DNA of 64,000 nucleotides, taken from assembly GCF_037782385.1 (NCBI RefSeq), contig NZ_JBBEXD010000005.1, forward strand, positions 62,001 through 126,000, in the 5' to 3' direction. Made by a program: the position numbers and the translations under genes. The notes under the pieces were generated by a model, which did not search any database, was not told the origin of the DNA, and saw only the letters and a list, made by a program, of their open reading frames with translations. Positions 25,623 to 33,338 of the stretch are shown here, in pieces. The DNA comes from Ascidiimonas meishanensis. GTDB taxonomy: Bacteria; Bacteroidota; Bacteroidia; Flavobacteriales; Flavobacteriaceae. How positions within the stretch are numbered: position 1 is the stretch's first letter; every line of letters starts with the position of its first letter.

Positions 25623-27038
25623 TTAATCTTTAGTGTCTTCTTTGTCTGCTGCTTTGCTTAAGTTAAAAGTAATACCCGCAAAAACAGATAGCTTATAGAC
25701 ATTGTCATATTTTATTTCGGTATCGGTAGCAGACCTAAATAGTTGTTCTCCGGCTTCATTAGTTTGTAAATTTCCTCTATTGAGTTTTTGAAGTGAAGTA
25801 AATGATACTCCCAAACTAAATATCACACGGTTATTCCCTTCTGTTGCCAGTAAAGATCCCCCCAGATGAAAACCTAGGTCACCATTATCAGAGGTGCTAA
25901 TACCGGCACTAAAACCAGGTTGGTAGTTTCTGTATCCTCGGGGGTAAATATGCACGAGTCCGCCAAGGGCGTGGGTGAGTCCGCTGGAATTTCCCTTTTT
26001 AACGCCTACGCTATTGCCATCTGCATCCTTTACCAGATTGTAGTTTTCATCTCCTCGAAAGCTTAACAGGTAGCCAGCACTAAAGTTTACTTTCCATCCG
26101 CCTTGACTTCTAAAGTTAAAGTCTCCTTTTATTGAAACCGTGTCTTTTTTGCTGTAGAGTTTTGGAGTAAGATTTAAAAGATCTGCATCTACTTTTACTA
26201 CCGGGGTGAACAAAATAAAATCGGTTACCAGAATTTTACGATAAAGAGACCTACCTGCCTTTATGGCGGCAAGAAGTTCTTTTTTGGCTTCTTCATCTGT
26301 TAGCTTTTCGTATGCCTTCTTGACCAGGTCCCAGTCGTTTTCTTTTTGTTGAATGAGTTGATTGATAGAAATTTCAAATACCTCATTTGATGATTTCTTA
26401 GCAGAAGTTAGTGCTTCATAAAGTTGCAAATTCATTTCTTTTTTGGCAAGTTCTAGAATTTTATAGAGACTTCCTGCCTGATTAAATAATTGTTGTTCAT
26501 TCTCAAAACTTTCTGGATATACTGCTTGATATTTTTCTCTGGCTTTGTCTTTAATGGCAGTGGTATCTTTAATAAAAGCCATTCCGTCTATTAGTTTGTT
26601 TAATTCTTTCTTTAAAGCAGCTCTTTGGTTTATTTGAATCATGATGTTTTGAAAATTTACATAAGCTTCATTAAATTGCTGGATGCCTATGGATTGTTCT
26701 GGTTTTTGATCAATCCCGCCACCCTTAAGTATTACCATTTGAGCACTATCTATTTCAATTTCTATAGTACCTATTTCAGTAAAAACAGAAGGAACGTCAT
26801 AATTAAAATTGTCACGGTTAACGGCAATACCTGCACTGTACAGTAGATTATTTACATTTTTAATTTCAAACTGTACAAAACTGCCGTACTTTAAATATTT
26901 AGGTATTGAATCTATCTTGCCATTTGCATTAATCTCTATGGTTTTAACTTGGTCTTGCTTTTGCGCAATGCCATTTGTAATCAAGACCAGCATAAAAGCA
27001 GTGCTTAAAATGCTTTTTGTAAGGTATTTAGTTTTCAT
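25623..27038 (-). CDS. Unrecognised exported protein with a C-terminal beta-rich (barrel-like) region
   Basis: A 471-residue protein with a signal peptide (cleavage near GIAQKQ, about residue 25), a charged helical middle (about 110-265), and a C-terminal part with alternating strands and aromatic ends (GWKVNFSAGYLLSF, PGFSAGISTS, GFHLGGSLLA, VFSLGVSFTSL, KLSVFAGITFNL) that looks like an outer-membrane barrel or similar beta structure. No family is recognised. Its promoter region has the same palindrome and spacing as the kinase operon, so the two are probably co-regulated. Confidence 0.65.
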   Translation of the reverse strand: MKTKYLTKSILSTAFMLVLITNGIAQKQDQVKTIEINANGKIDSIPKYLKYGSFVQFEIKNVNNLLYSAGIAVNRDNFNYDVPSVFTEIGTIEIEIDSAQMVILKGGGIDQKPEQSIGIQQFNEAYVNFQNIMIQINQRAALKKELNKLIDGMAFIKDTTAIKDKAREKYQAVYPESFENEQQLFNQAGSLYKILELAKKEMNLQLYEALTSAKKSSNEVFEISINQLIQQKENDWDLVKKAYEKLTDEEAKKELLAAIKAGRSLYRKILVTDFILFTPVVKVDADLLNLTPKLYSKKDTVSIKGDFNFRSQGGWKVNFSAGYLLSFRGDENYNLVKDADGNSVGVKKGNSSGLTHALGGLVHIYPRGYRNYQPGFSAGISTSDNGDLGFHLGGSLLATEGNNRVIFSLGVSFTSLQKLNRGNLQTNEAGEQLFRSATDTEIKYDNVYKLSVFAGITFNLSKAADKEDTKD

Positions 27039-27058
27039 TTTGATTATATTTTAGAAGA

Positions 27059-27103
27059 CAAAGCTAGCCAAGCAACCAAGGTCAAAACATCCCCATTAAA
27101 GGG
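27059..27103 (-). promoter_or_regulatory. Palindromic operator and -7 box upstream of the exported protein gene
   Basis: CCCATTAAAGGG (27092-27103), flanked like the 25350 site (ATCCCCATTAA, GGGTATTTTT). The minus-strand -7 box TAGCTTTG (plus 27059-27066) matches TAnnTTTG exactly, again 25 nt from the palindrome. Predicted transcription starts about 15 nt before the ATG. Confidence 0.65.
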
Positions 27104-27228
27104 TATTTTTTAGAGAGCAGTTAGTTAATAATCAGCTAGGAAGTTTAAAGGAATAAGGAAGCATTCATAAGTAAAGCTTATGTTTTGCATAAATATTATT
27201 GTAGGAAAATATTTCAATAATAGTAAGT

Positions 27229-27236
27229 TAGTTTTG
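27229..27236 (+). promoter_or_regulatory. Possible -7 box for the Sdp-like operon
   Basis: TAGTTTTG matches TAnnTTTG; the nearest TTG is 27 nt upstream, longer than usual. It would give a leader of about 107 nt before the ATG at 27350. The rest of 27104-27349 shows no further clear signal. Confidence 0.3.
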
Positions 27237-27349
27237 TATATTCGGATGGTAATTGCACCCCGCAATTAAAAGTTTGACCCCCTGTTAAAGGTAACTGACG
27301 GTGTTCAGATAATTTATTACGTATTAATCTTATTAAATTCTTAAATGTT

Positions 27350-28084
27350 ATGAAAAAACTGTTTTACATAGCGTGCTTTGCTATGGTAGTATTTGCTTGT
27401 TCTAAAGATGATAATGATCAAGCACTAATTGATCAAACTTCAGAAAGACCTGAAGCAATTTTTCAAGAAGTATATTTTGGGAGTACCGAGACTCCAACAC
27501 TCTCTCACGCCAGAGATATGGCGGCTATGAGAGAAACCCTAAATGAGGAGCAATTAGCACAGCTTGCCGATCTTGAAGGGGTAATTATGGAAAATATTAA
27601 AGAACTGGAGCCTGGTTTCTTTGATCGTTTTAATGCAAGTATGCAAAGTGGCGACCAGAATGAAATCTCAGCTGCACTTAAAGAAGGTGGAGAAGTTTTT
27701 GAAAGAGCTTTGTTGGCTACTCCAGAAATTGCAGAAGAAGTGATGTTGGGTAAAGAACTGGCAGCTAAAATTAACATTGATGAATTTGTAACGGAAGAAG
27801 GGGTACTAGACCAAGATAAGTTGCATAAGTATGTAGAACAGAATTTTGCAGAAGAAGTAGCGCTTATTAGTCCTACCTTTATTTTTGCAGCAGTGTATGT
27901 GGTTGCAGCAGTCTCAGTAGCGGTAGCAGTAAACTATGCAGGTGCCGTAAATGTTTGGATCTGGTTTAATGCCTTTAAATGGGTAAATGGTCCTAGTAAA
28001 TCTGTCCAGCCTACTCCTGTAGATAGTGAACTTCAATATGAAATGTTGGTAAATGAAATAGCAACTAATTTTAGCAGACAGTAG
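27350..28084 (+). CDS. SdpC-like toxin precursor (lipoprotein)
   Basis: A 244-residue protein with a lipoprotein signal ending at Cys17 (VVFACSKDD). A segment AIFQEVYFGSTE (37-48) recalls the L-F-x-G-x-F-F-G-x-G motif near the N-terminus of SdpC-family toxins. The middle is acidic and helical. A long hydrophobic stretch at about 171-207 (LISPTFIFAAVYVVAAVSVA, then NYAGAVNVWIWFN) would be the mature killing peptide by analogy with Bacillus SDP. Unlike SDP it has no Cys in that region, so no disulfide. The SdpA-, SdpB- and SdpI-like genes follow directly. Assignment rests on the motif and the gene order. Confidence 0.72.
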   Translation: MKKLFYIACFAMVVFACSKDDNDQALIDQTSERPEAIFQEVYFGSTETPTLSHARDMAAMRETLNEEQLAQLADLEGVIMENIKELEPGFFDRFNASMQSGDQNEISAALKEGGEVFERALLATPEIAEEVMLGKELAAKINIDEFVTEEGVLDQDKLHKYVEQNFAEEVALISPTFIFAAVYVVAAVSVAVAVNYAGAVNVWIWFNAFKWVNGPSKSVQPTPVDSELQYEMLVNEIATNFSRQ

Positions 28085-28086
28085 GT

Positions 28087-28620
28087 ATGGAGTTTTTAAA
28101 TCGTAATTATCAGGCTTTTCTGTTAGTGTTTATTGTATTTGCTGGGGTGTATATTTCTTTTATTGCGTCTAACAGAGACAATCCGGTGCGTTTATCTTAT
28201 AAGAGTACTCAGGAAATCTATTCTGTTTTTCCGCAGGGTTGGGCTTTTTTTACAAGAGACCCTAAAGAAGATGTGATGATTCTTTACGATTTTCAGAATA
28301 AAAAAGAAGAGGCTGTGAATAAAACAGCCTCTTTATCAACTGAAAGTTTGTTTGGTATTAACAGAAAAGGGAGAAGAATTAGTATTGAGCTAGCGGCAGT
28401 AGTGAACAAAATTCCTGCAAAAGCATGGATTACTAATGAAGATAGGGTGTCTATGGAGATGTTGAAGGCATTACCTCTTAATGATACTATTGAAAATGTA
28501 GTCCCAGACCCTATTCTAAAAGGTACGTATGTAATTTACAGAGCCGGCAGAAAACCCTGGGCTTGGGCTAAATCGCCTACACAAATGCCATATAAATGTA
28601 TTAAAATCGCCATACAATGA
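28087..28620 (+). CDS. SdpA-family protein
   Basis: A 177-residue protein with one N-terminal membrane helix (about 9-27) and the SdpA signature VFPQGWAFFTRDPKED, where QGW-FFT-(N/D)P is diagnostic. In Bacillus SdpA and SdpB are both needed to turn pro-SdpC into the active toxin. It starts two bases after the SdpC-like stop and overlaps the start of the SdpB-like gene (ATGA). Length is close to the Bacillus protein. Confidence 0.85.
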   Translation: MEFLNRNYQAFLLVFIVFAGVYISFIASNRDNPVRLSYKSTQEIYSVFPQGWAFFTRDPKEDVMILYDFQNKKEEAVNKTASLSTESLFGINRKGRRISIELAAVVNKIPAKAWITNEDRVSMEMLKALPLNDTIENVVPDPILKGTYVIYRAGRKPWAWAKSPTQMPYKCIKIAIQ

Positions 28621-29507
28621 AAATAGCTTTTAGTTATACTAATTTATTAGGTCTGGGTAGATCACTACTCGCCTTAGGAACCCTGTTAACCTTATTGGTA
28701 AATTCTAACAGTGTTTTGTTTGATATTAATATCTTATCACAGCAAGGCACCGTACTTCAAAATACAGGAATCTTTTATTTGATGAGCAACCATTTACTTG
28801 GTGCAAAACTCATTTGTATACTCATTTTAATATTAGTGATGAGTGGTTGGTATCCAAAAATTACAGGAATCTTACATTGGTATGTGTCTTACTCTTTTTT
28901 TACCAGTTGTAATATTGTAGATGGAGGAGATCATATAACTGCTGTTTTAACTTTTTTATTAATTCCAATTACGTTAACCGATCCTAGAAAAAACCATTGG
29001 TATGGAGTACATAAAACAACCGATAATTTAAAAGCTACGCTTGCCAGAGCCTTTTTTATTCTAATTCAAATACAGGTGTGTGCTATTTACTTTCATGCGT
29101 TTGTTGGTAAAATTGGAGTAGATGCCTGGTTGAATGGCACGGCAACTTACTATTGGCTCACTCATGAGTTTTTTGGGATTCATGAAGTGCTCAATCCGTT
29201 ATTTAATACATTGTTGGCAAATCCTTTTGTAGTAACGTTAGTTACCTGGGGAACTTTGGTGCTGGAATTTTTATTGGCGGCGTGTATTTTGCTAGACAAA
29301 CATAGTAAACGTAGGTATTTAATGCTATTAGCAGGACTTCTGTTCCATTTTAGTATTCTGGCTGTTCATGGCTTATTCACTTTTTTCTTTGCAATTACCG
29401 CTTGCCTTATCTTATATTTAGTGCCAGAAGACACGGTTTTAACAAGAGAGATGTTAGCTAATTGGAAAATAAAATTAAAAAGTATTGGTAGAACTGCTCA
29501 TATTTGA
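28617..29507 (+). CDS. SdpB-family (HTTM-like) membrane protein
   Basis: A 296-residue protein with about seven to eight hydrophobic helices. The segments YFHAFVGKIGVDAWLNGTAT and LLFHFSILAVHGLFTFF carry the conserved Lys and His found in HTTM/vitamin K gamma-carboxylase-like proteins, the family to which SdpB belongs. It overlaps the SdpA gene by four bases and the SdpI-like gene by 23. Its job would be processing or export of the SdpC-like toxin at the inner membrane. Confidence 0.85.
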   Translation: MKIAFSYTNLLGLGRSLLALGTLLTLLVNSNSVLFDINILSQQGTVLQNTGIFYLMSNHLLGAKLICILILILVMSGWYPKITGILHWYVSYSFFTSCNIVDGGDHITAVLTFLLIPITLTDPRKNHWYGVHKTTDNLKATLARAFFILIQIQVCAIYFHAFVGKIGVDAWLNGTATYYWLTHEFFGIHEVLNPLFNTLLANPFVVTLVTWGTLVLEFLLAACILLDKHSKRRYLMLLAGLLFHFSILAVHGLFTFFFAITACLILYLVPEDTVLTREMLANWKIKLKSIGRTAHI

Positions 29508-29835
29508 TATACTGATTTTGGGAATTCCTACGCTATTCTATTTTTTCCCGCCTGCGTCACGAAATGCCTTGTATGGTTATAGAACGCCACGCGCTTATAA
29601 AACGGAGGAAAATTGGAAGTTTGCACAAGCATTTTTTGCAGAACGGTGGATTTTTATTCCGCTTATTGTTATTATTTCTCAAACGATCATGTTACTCATA
29701 GGAATGCCTTTTTCAGGGGATCCTCCTTTAGTGCCCTTGGTTTCTTTAGGAGAGTTTCTATTAGGTTCTATAGTTTGCTTACTGCTTACAGAAAAAGCAT
29801 TGAAAGATTTTGAAGAAAGTGGCAAGACGTCGTGA
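29485..29835 (+). CDS. SdpI-like immunity protein
   Basis: A 116-residue protein with three hydrophobic helices. After the first helix comes NALYGYRTPRAYKTEENWKF, the YG-YRT-(S/A)-N-W motif of the SdpI family, which in Bacillus protects the producer from SDP. The start is TTG 29485, overlapping the SdpB stop; a second in-frame TTG at 29518 would leave a shorter first helix. The last gene of the four-gene operon. Confidence 0.82.
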   Translation: MVELLIFDILILGIPTLFYFFPPASRNALYGYRTPRAYKTEENWKFAQAFFAERWIFIPLIVIISQTIMLLIGMPFSGDPPLVPLVSLGEFLLGSIVCLLLTEKALKDFEESGKTS

Positions 29836-29984
29836 ATACTTTGAAATTGTATTTTATAGAGGTTATATTGAACTCACGTTAACATAGAAACATATGTTAA
29901 TAAGTAAATCAAAGGAAGAAAGTGTATAGACAGCTCTTTTGATAGTTGCCCACCGATTACTAATACTTTTAATAAAAATCAAAA

Positions 29985-30009
29985 AAGCCGCTCTGTCAAA
30001 AAGCGGCTT
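29985..30009 (-). terminator. Terminator after the metalloprotease gene
   Basis: AAGCCGCT (29985-29992) pairs with AGCGGCTT (30002-30009); on the minus strand the hairpin is followed by a T run. It lies 26 bases past the stop of the gene at 30036. It may also help end the Sdp operon on the other strand. Confidence 0.75.
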
Positions 30010-30035
30010 AAAATCATTTTAATGGATGGAATGGT

Positions 30036-30872
30036 TTAATAAATAACGTCAAGGGCTATTTTATCATTGTTGTTTAGGTTATCAGCAGGTCCGCAAGACT
30101 GCATTAAAGAAGAAGGATCAGAACCAGTAGGCGTACCGTTAATATAAACAGCTCCTACACCGGCACTCCCTTCATTAATATTTTGTCCACAACTTTCACG
30201 TGTCTGGTAATCTGTATGACGTAGTCCAATACAATGCCCAATTTCATGAGCCATAGTTCCAGCAACTTCTGCTTGTGAAGGATTTAATAATTCAAACCAT
30301 CTTCTATTGATACCAAATCCTTTAGCGGGATCTCCTTTTCTGGTAGGGAAACCAGCAGCAACTCCTAAAGTAATGAATCCGCCAGACTCTAATTCAAAAA
30401 ATTCAGTTACTTCAATATTGGCTTTATTTTTTCCTTTACCGCCAAAGTTTATGCGTTGAAAAGAAATAAGAAGATTTTCATTATTGTACATGGCAATCGC
30501 ATCATTCAAAGCATTAGATCCTAAAGTACCTAGATCAGGATCTACACTAATGGTAATTACCCTTGGTAAGGATTTTACCAGATTGTTAGTACGGTAATGC
30601 TCTGTATTTGGAATATTATTACCAGAAGAAAGCTCATTGATCTCATCAAAAGTAAGAAACATATCTTCTACCATCACACCAGTTTCGCCCATAAATGTGG
30701 CTACTCTAGCATTATCGGTACTAAAATAAGCAGCTTCAAGTTTATTGAGTATATCTTCTGTTAATTCAGACTGCGGCTCTAAAGAATCTTCAGATGAACT
30801 ACAAGAATAAAAAATACCGAATGTAAATAGGAATAAGCTAGCGCTAAACATCCATTTTTTTGTTCGCTTCAT
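30036..30872 (-). CDS. M57-family (HEIGH) zinc metalloprotease, lipoprotein
   Basis: A 278-residue protein with a lipoprotein signal (FGIFYSCSSSED, Cys24) and the motif AHEIGHCIGLRHTD, a metzincin-type HExxHxxGxxH with three zinc-binding His and catalytic Glu. Two further Cys flank the active site region and may form disulfides. This fits the Bacteroidota dual-action HEIGH peptidase family (M57). It would be anchored to the outer or inner membrane and act on extracytoplasmic peptides. It faces away from the lanthipeptide-like gene at 31230. Confidence 0.88.
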   Translation of the reverse strand: MKRTKKWMFSASLFLFTFGIFYSCSSSEDSLEPQSELTEDILNKLEAAYFSTDNARVATFMGETGVMVEDMFLTFDEINELSSGNNIPNTEHYRTNNLVKSLPRVITISVDPDLGTLGSNALNDAIAMYNNENLLISFQRINFGGKGKNKANIEVTEFFELESGGFITLGVAAGFPTRKGDPAKGFGINRRWFELLNPSQAEVAGTMAHEIGHCIGLRHTDYQTRESCGQNINEGSAGVGAVYINGTPTGSDPSSLMQSCGPADNLNNNDKIALDVIY

Positions 30873-31229
30873 AATATTAAATTTAGTTTGAGATTTTTGT
30901 TAAATTGTTGCGAATATATCATTTCTTACTAAAAAACAATATTTTTACTACAATTTTTCGACAACTTACCTTTTTTTAGTAGCAATAAAGCTTTTTGTAA
31001 CATAATAATAATGAAAGGGTTATACTTAAAAATATGTATATTTCTGCTAACCACAGACCTATAAACACACTTAAATCACGTTAATTTAGACATAAGAATC
31101 CTAGTAATATTTTATGTATAAAGCTTTATATATAAAAAATATTTTCTTACAAGATAAAAAATATATATCTTTAAATAACTTGTTTATCAGTTACTTATAT
31201 AAAATATATAACCTTTAAATTAGATATTT
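30873..31229. other. AT-rich divergent intergenic region
   Basis: About 357 bases, very AT-rich with many TATA and poly-A runs. Possible -7-like boxes are TATATTTC (near 31035) and TATCTTTA (near 31167), each one mismatch from consensus. No small ORF with coding character was found. It must contain the promoters of the metalloprotease and the precursor gene. Confidence 0.5.
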
Positions 31230-31472
31230 ATGAAAAAAAAGAACTTAAAAGGCCTGCCTTTCAAAAAGAGCACTATTTCAAATCTTCTCAAGAACCGTGC
31301 ACAAGGAGGAACATTACCTTCAGAAGCCAATACGGGTTGTTGTAATCCTACCGCTTTCTTTTGCCCATCAGAACAAACCTGTCAAACGTTTGATATTATA
31401 TGTCAAACCGCATTTTTATGCGGTAGCCAGAACCCTTTGGATTGTAATGACTCTATAAACTACTGTTTCTAA
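31230..31472 (+). CDS. Class I lanthipeptide-type precursor peptide
   Basis: An 80-residue peptide. The leader MKKKNLKGLPFKKSTISNLL ends in a double glycine (AQGGT, 26-27), followed by a core with eight Cys and many Ser and Thr (TLPSEANTGCC, FFCPSEQTCQTF, CQTAFLCGSQN). The leader is close to the one at 52451 (MKKKNFKGLSLKKQTVTNL). The core is longer and richer in Cys than in the other precursors here. A second copy with a premature stop follows 15 bases later. No maturation enzyme is adjacent; the closest candidates are the methyltransferase at 32103 and the metalloprotease at 30036. Confidence 0.78.
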   Translation: MKKKNLKGLPFKKSTISNLLKNRAQGGTLPSEANTGCCNPTAFFCPSEQTCQTFDIICQTAFLCGSQNPLDCNDSINYCF

Positions 31473-31486
31473 AATCTTAGATAATT

Positions 31487-31651
31487 ATGAAAAAAAAGAA
31501 GTAAAACCAGTTACAATTAAAAAAGACTACTGTTGCGAGCTTTAAAAAGCAAGTAAAAGGAGGTGAAATTACGTCACCAATTCTTACAATTAATTGTCCT
31601 ACATTAAACCGTGTTACCTGTCCAGATTCTATTAATATCTGTATTGCTTAA
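31487..31651 (+). pseudogene. Lanthipeptide-type precursor with in-frame stop at codon 6
   Basis: ATG AAA AAA AAG AAG TAA, then the same frame continues as a perfect leader and core: NQLQLKKTTVASFKKQVKGG, then EITSPILTINCPTLNRVTCP and DSINICIA before TAA at 31649-31651. The reading frame after the stop is intact for 48 codons, with a Gly-Gly site and three Cys, so the lesion is a single nonsense change, not a frameshift. There is no ATG, GTG or TTG between the stop and the leader. It may be a recent inactivation, a sequencing error or a read-through case. Confidence 0.75.
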
Positions 31652-31681
31652 GCATTAGAGATTTCTAATAAAGTATTTTGC

Positions 31682-31709
31682 AAAGCGCCTACAACCATAG
31701 GCGCTTTTT
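31682..31709 (+). terminator. Terminator after the precursor pair
   Basis: AAAGCGCCTA (31682-31691) pairs exactly with TAGGCGCTTT (31698-31707) around a six-base loop, followed by T. It separates the peptide genes from the next operon. Confidence 0.85.
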
Positions 31710-31753
31710 CAATGCATTTTTTTAGTTCAGAAATAAACACCAATGTATTTATG

Positions 31754-31761
31754 TATCTTTG
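31754..31761 (+). promoter_or_regulatory. -7 promoter box that decides the start of the gene at 31789
   Basis: TATCTTTG matches TAnnTTTG. Transcription would begin near 31768, so the in-frame TTG at 31759 cannot be the start and ATG 31789 is used. No TTG at standard -33 spacing. Confidence 0.45.
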
Positions 31762-31788
31762 AGTAATCTAAATAAAGGATCAATTTAT

Positions 31789-32094
31789 ATGATTGCAAGA
31801 ATCTGGCAAGGTACTACAAAAGCCATAGACTATGATAGTTATACGCAATTCATGAAGGAAAGAGCTATTCCAGATTATCAAGAGACTCCGGGGTTTATTA
31901 AATTATCTTTTTTACGTACCATTAAAAATGAGATAGCACATTTTACATTAATTACCTACTGGAAAAATCTGGATGTAATCAAAAATTTTGCTGGAGACGA
32001 CTTTGAAAAGGCAAAATATTACCAGGAAGACAATCAATATTTACTAACCTTTGAAGAAACTGTACAGCATTTTGAAGTCTTTGCAGATAGCTAG
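31789..32094 (+). CDS. Small antibiotic-biosynthesis-monooxygenase-fold protein
   Basis: A 101-residue protein starting MIARIWQGTTKAIDYDSYTQ, with the beta-alpha-beta pattern of the dimeric alpha-beta barrel (ABM) family: strand, helix with FMKERAIPDYQETPGFIKL, strands FLRTIKNEIAHFTLITYW, helix AKYYQEDNQYLL, last strand. Such proteins act as small monooxygenases, quinol-processing enzymes or ligand binders; no catalytic residue can be singled out. It lies eight bases before the methyltransferase gene, so the two are probably one operon. Confidence 0.7.
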   Translation: MIARIWQGTTKAIDYDSYTQFMKERAIPDYQETPGFIKLSFLRTIKNEIAHFTLITYWKNLDVIKNFAGDDFEKAKYYQEDNQYLLTFEETVQHFEVFADS

Positions 32095-32102
32095 CCATTG
32101 CA

Positions 32103-33125
32103 ATGGAAAAACTTAAAGAAATTGCCACCGTATTTCGTAAAGAAGAAATTGATTACTTAGAGCTTACTAAGGCTGTACAAGCTTTTGATGCACTAGCAAT
32201 GAAAACCGCTGGGATGCAACTAGAACAGCAAGAGAACCGGAAGAATATGTATTCTAAAACCGGAATGGCGCTAGGAACCACTTGGGCCGCTATGTGTATT
32301 AAAGACATTATACGTACCAAAAAATTTATCAAAGGTATTTTTGAAGCTATTGAGTTTGTAAAAAAACACAAAAAAGGTCCTGTGACTATTCTGTATGCTG
32401 GTACCGGACCCTTCGCTACACTTTTATTGCCTGTGCTGGCCACTTTTACGCCTCAAGAAGTACAATGTGTGTTGTTAGAAATTAATACCAAAAGCTTTGT
32501 GTTAATGCAGCAGGTAATTGAAGAATTAAAGTTTGAAAAGCATGTAAAAGCTTTTGAAAATGCAGATGCTACCACATACAAAATTAATCCTGATCATGAA
32601 ATTGATATTCTGTTAAGTGAAACCATGCAACGGGCATTAGAGAGCGAACAACAGGTGCCTATTGTGATGAATCTTATGCAGCAACTTAGACCAGAGGTTA
32701 TTATGATTCCAGAATGTATTTCGTTGGAATTGGGATTGATGGATATTGGTCAGTTTTTATCACAACGTGCCTCAACACAAGAAGAGTCTTATCATAAGCT
32801 AGGAGTGTTTTACAAGCTTACCAAAGAAGACATTGCAAGCTGGTTTGCAGAAAACAAAGAACTCAAAGAGGTGATTCATTTTACAGAAAGTGTCTTTACC
32901 ATTACTAATGGCTCTGTTTCTAAATTTAGAGAACTCATTGTCCGTACGGGAATTACAGTGTTTGGCGATACCAAAATAGAAATCAATGAAAGTGGGCTCA
33001 CTACACCATTAATACTAGAGGCTTTGCCTCAAAAAAATAATGATTTTAAAGTTAAAATTCATTACAAAGTAGATAAAGTACCTGGAATAGAATATCAAGT
33101 AATTGAAAAGGGTTTAATGTTATAG
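32103..33125 (+). CDS. Class I SAM-dependent methyltransferase-like protein
   Basis: A 340-residue soluble protein. The Rossmann segment VTILYAGTGPFATLLLPVL (about residues 94-112) is a motif I-like nucleotide-binding loop (AGTGPFA), followed by an acidic motif II strand end (VLLEINTKSF) and IDILLSETMQRAL as a motif IV-like strand. The N-terminal about 80 residues are helical. The GTGP loop followed by an SE-rich strand resembles the arginine-methyltransferase or related subgroup, but the substrate is unknown. Next to lanthipeptide-type precursors and an ABM protein, a natural-product role is possible but a terminator lies between. Confidence 0.7.
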   Translation: MEKLKEIATVFRKEEIDYLELTKAVQAFDALAMKTAGMQLEQQENRKNMYSKTGMALGTTWAAMCIKDIIRTKKFIKGIFEAIEFVKKHKKGPVTILYAGTGPFATLLLPVLATFTPQEVQCVLLEINTKSFVLMQQVIEELKFEKHVKAFENADATTYKINPDHEIDILLSETMQRALESEQQVPIVMNLMQQLRPEVIMIPECISLELGLMDIGQFLSQRASTQEESYHKLGVFYKLTKEDIASWFAENKELKEVIHFTESVFTITNGSVSKFRELIVRTGITVFGDTKIEINESGLTTPLILEALPQKNNDFKVKIHYKVDKVPGIEYQVIEKGLML

Positions 33126-33338
33126 TATATTTTGTATTGAGTTATCCCTTAAACCTTTTGTTTAACTTGATGTAATGCTTGTTTTTGACACTTTTACAAG
33201 GTATTTTAAGACAAAGAGTCTTCACTAAGTGATTTTAGTCTTACAGATGGAACATTTCTAAAAGACTCTCTAAACTCCCTTAAGTAAGTTTGAAATAAAC
33301 TCAAAGAATAGCGCCCATAGTAGAGCAATACCAACTAA

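Noticed and set aside
27271..27300. A third copy of the CCCATTAAAGGG palindrome before the Sdp operon (CCCCCTGTTAAAGGTAAC)
   Set aside because: Only the TTAAAGG half matches, the strand and distance to a -7 box differ, and the arms are not symmetric.
31759..31788. TTG start for the ABM-fold protein
   Set aside because: It lies inside the predicted -7 promoter box, and the domain begins directly at ATG 31789.
33215..33269. Inverted repeat AGAGTCTT / AAAGACTCT after the methyltransferase gene
   Set aside because: The loop is about 38 bases, there is no T run, and the pairing is only eight bases, so it is not a convincing terminator.
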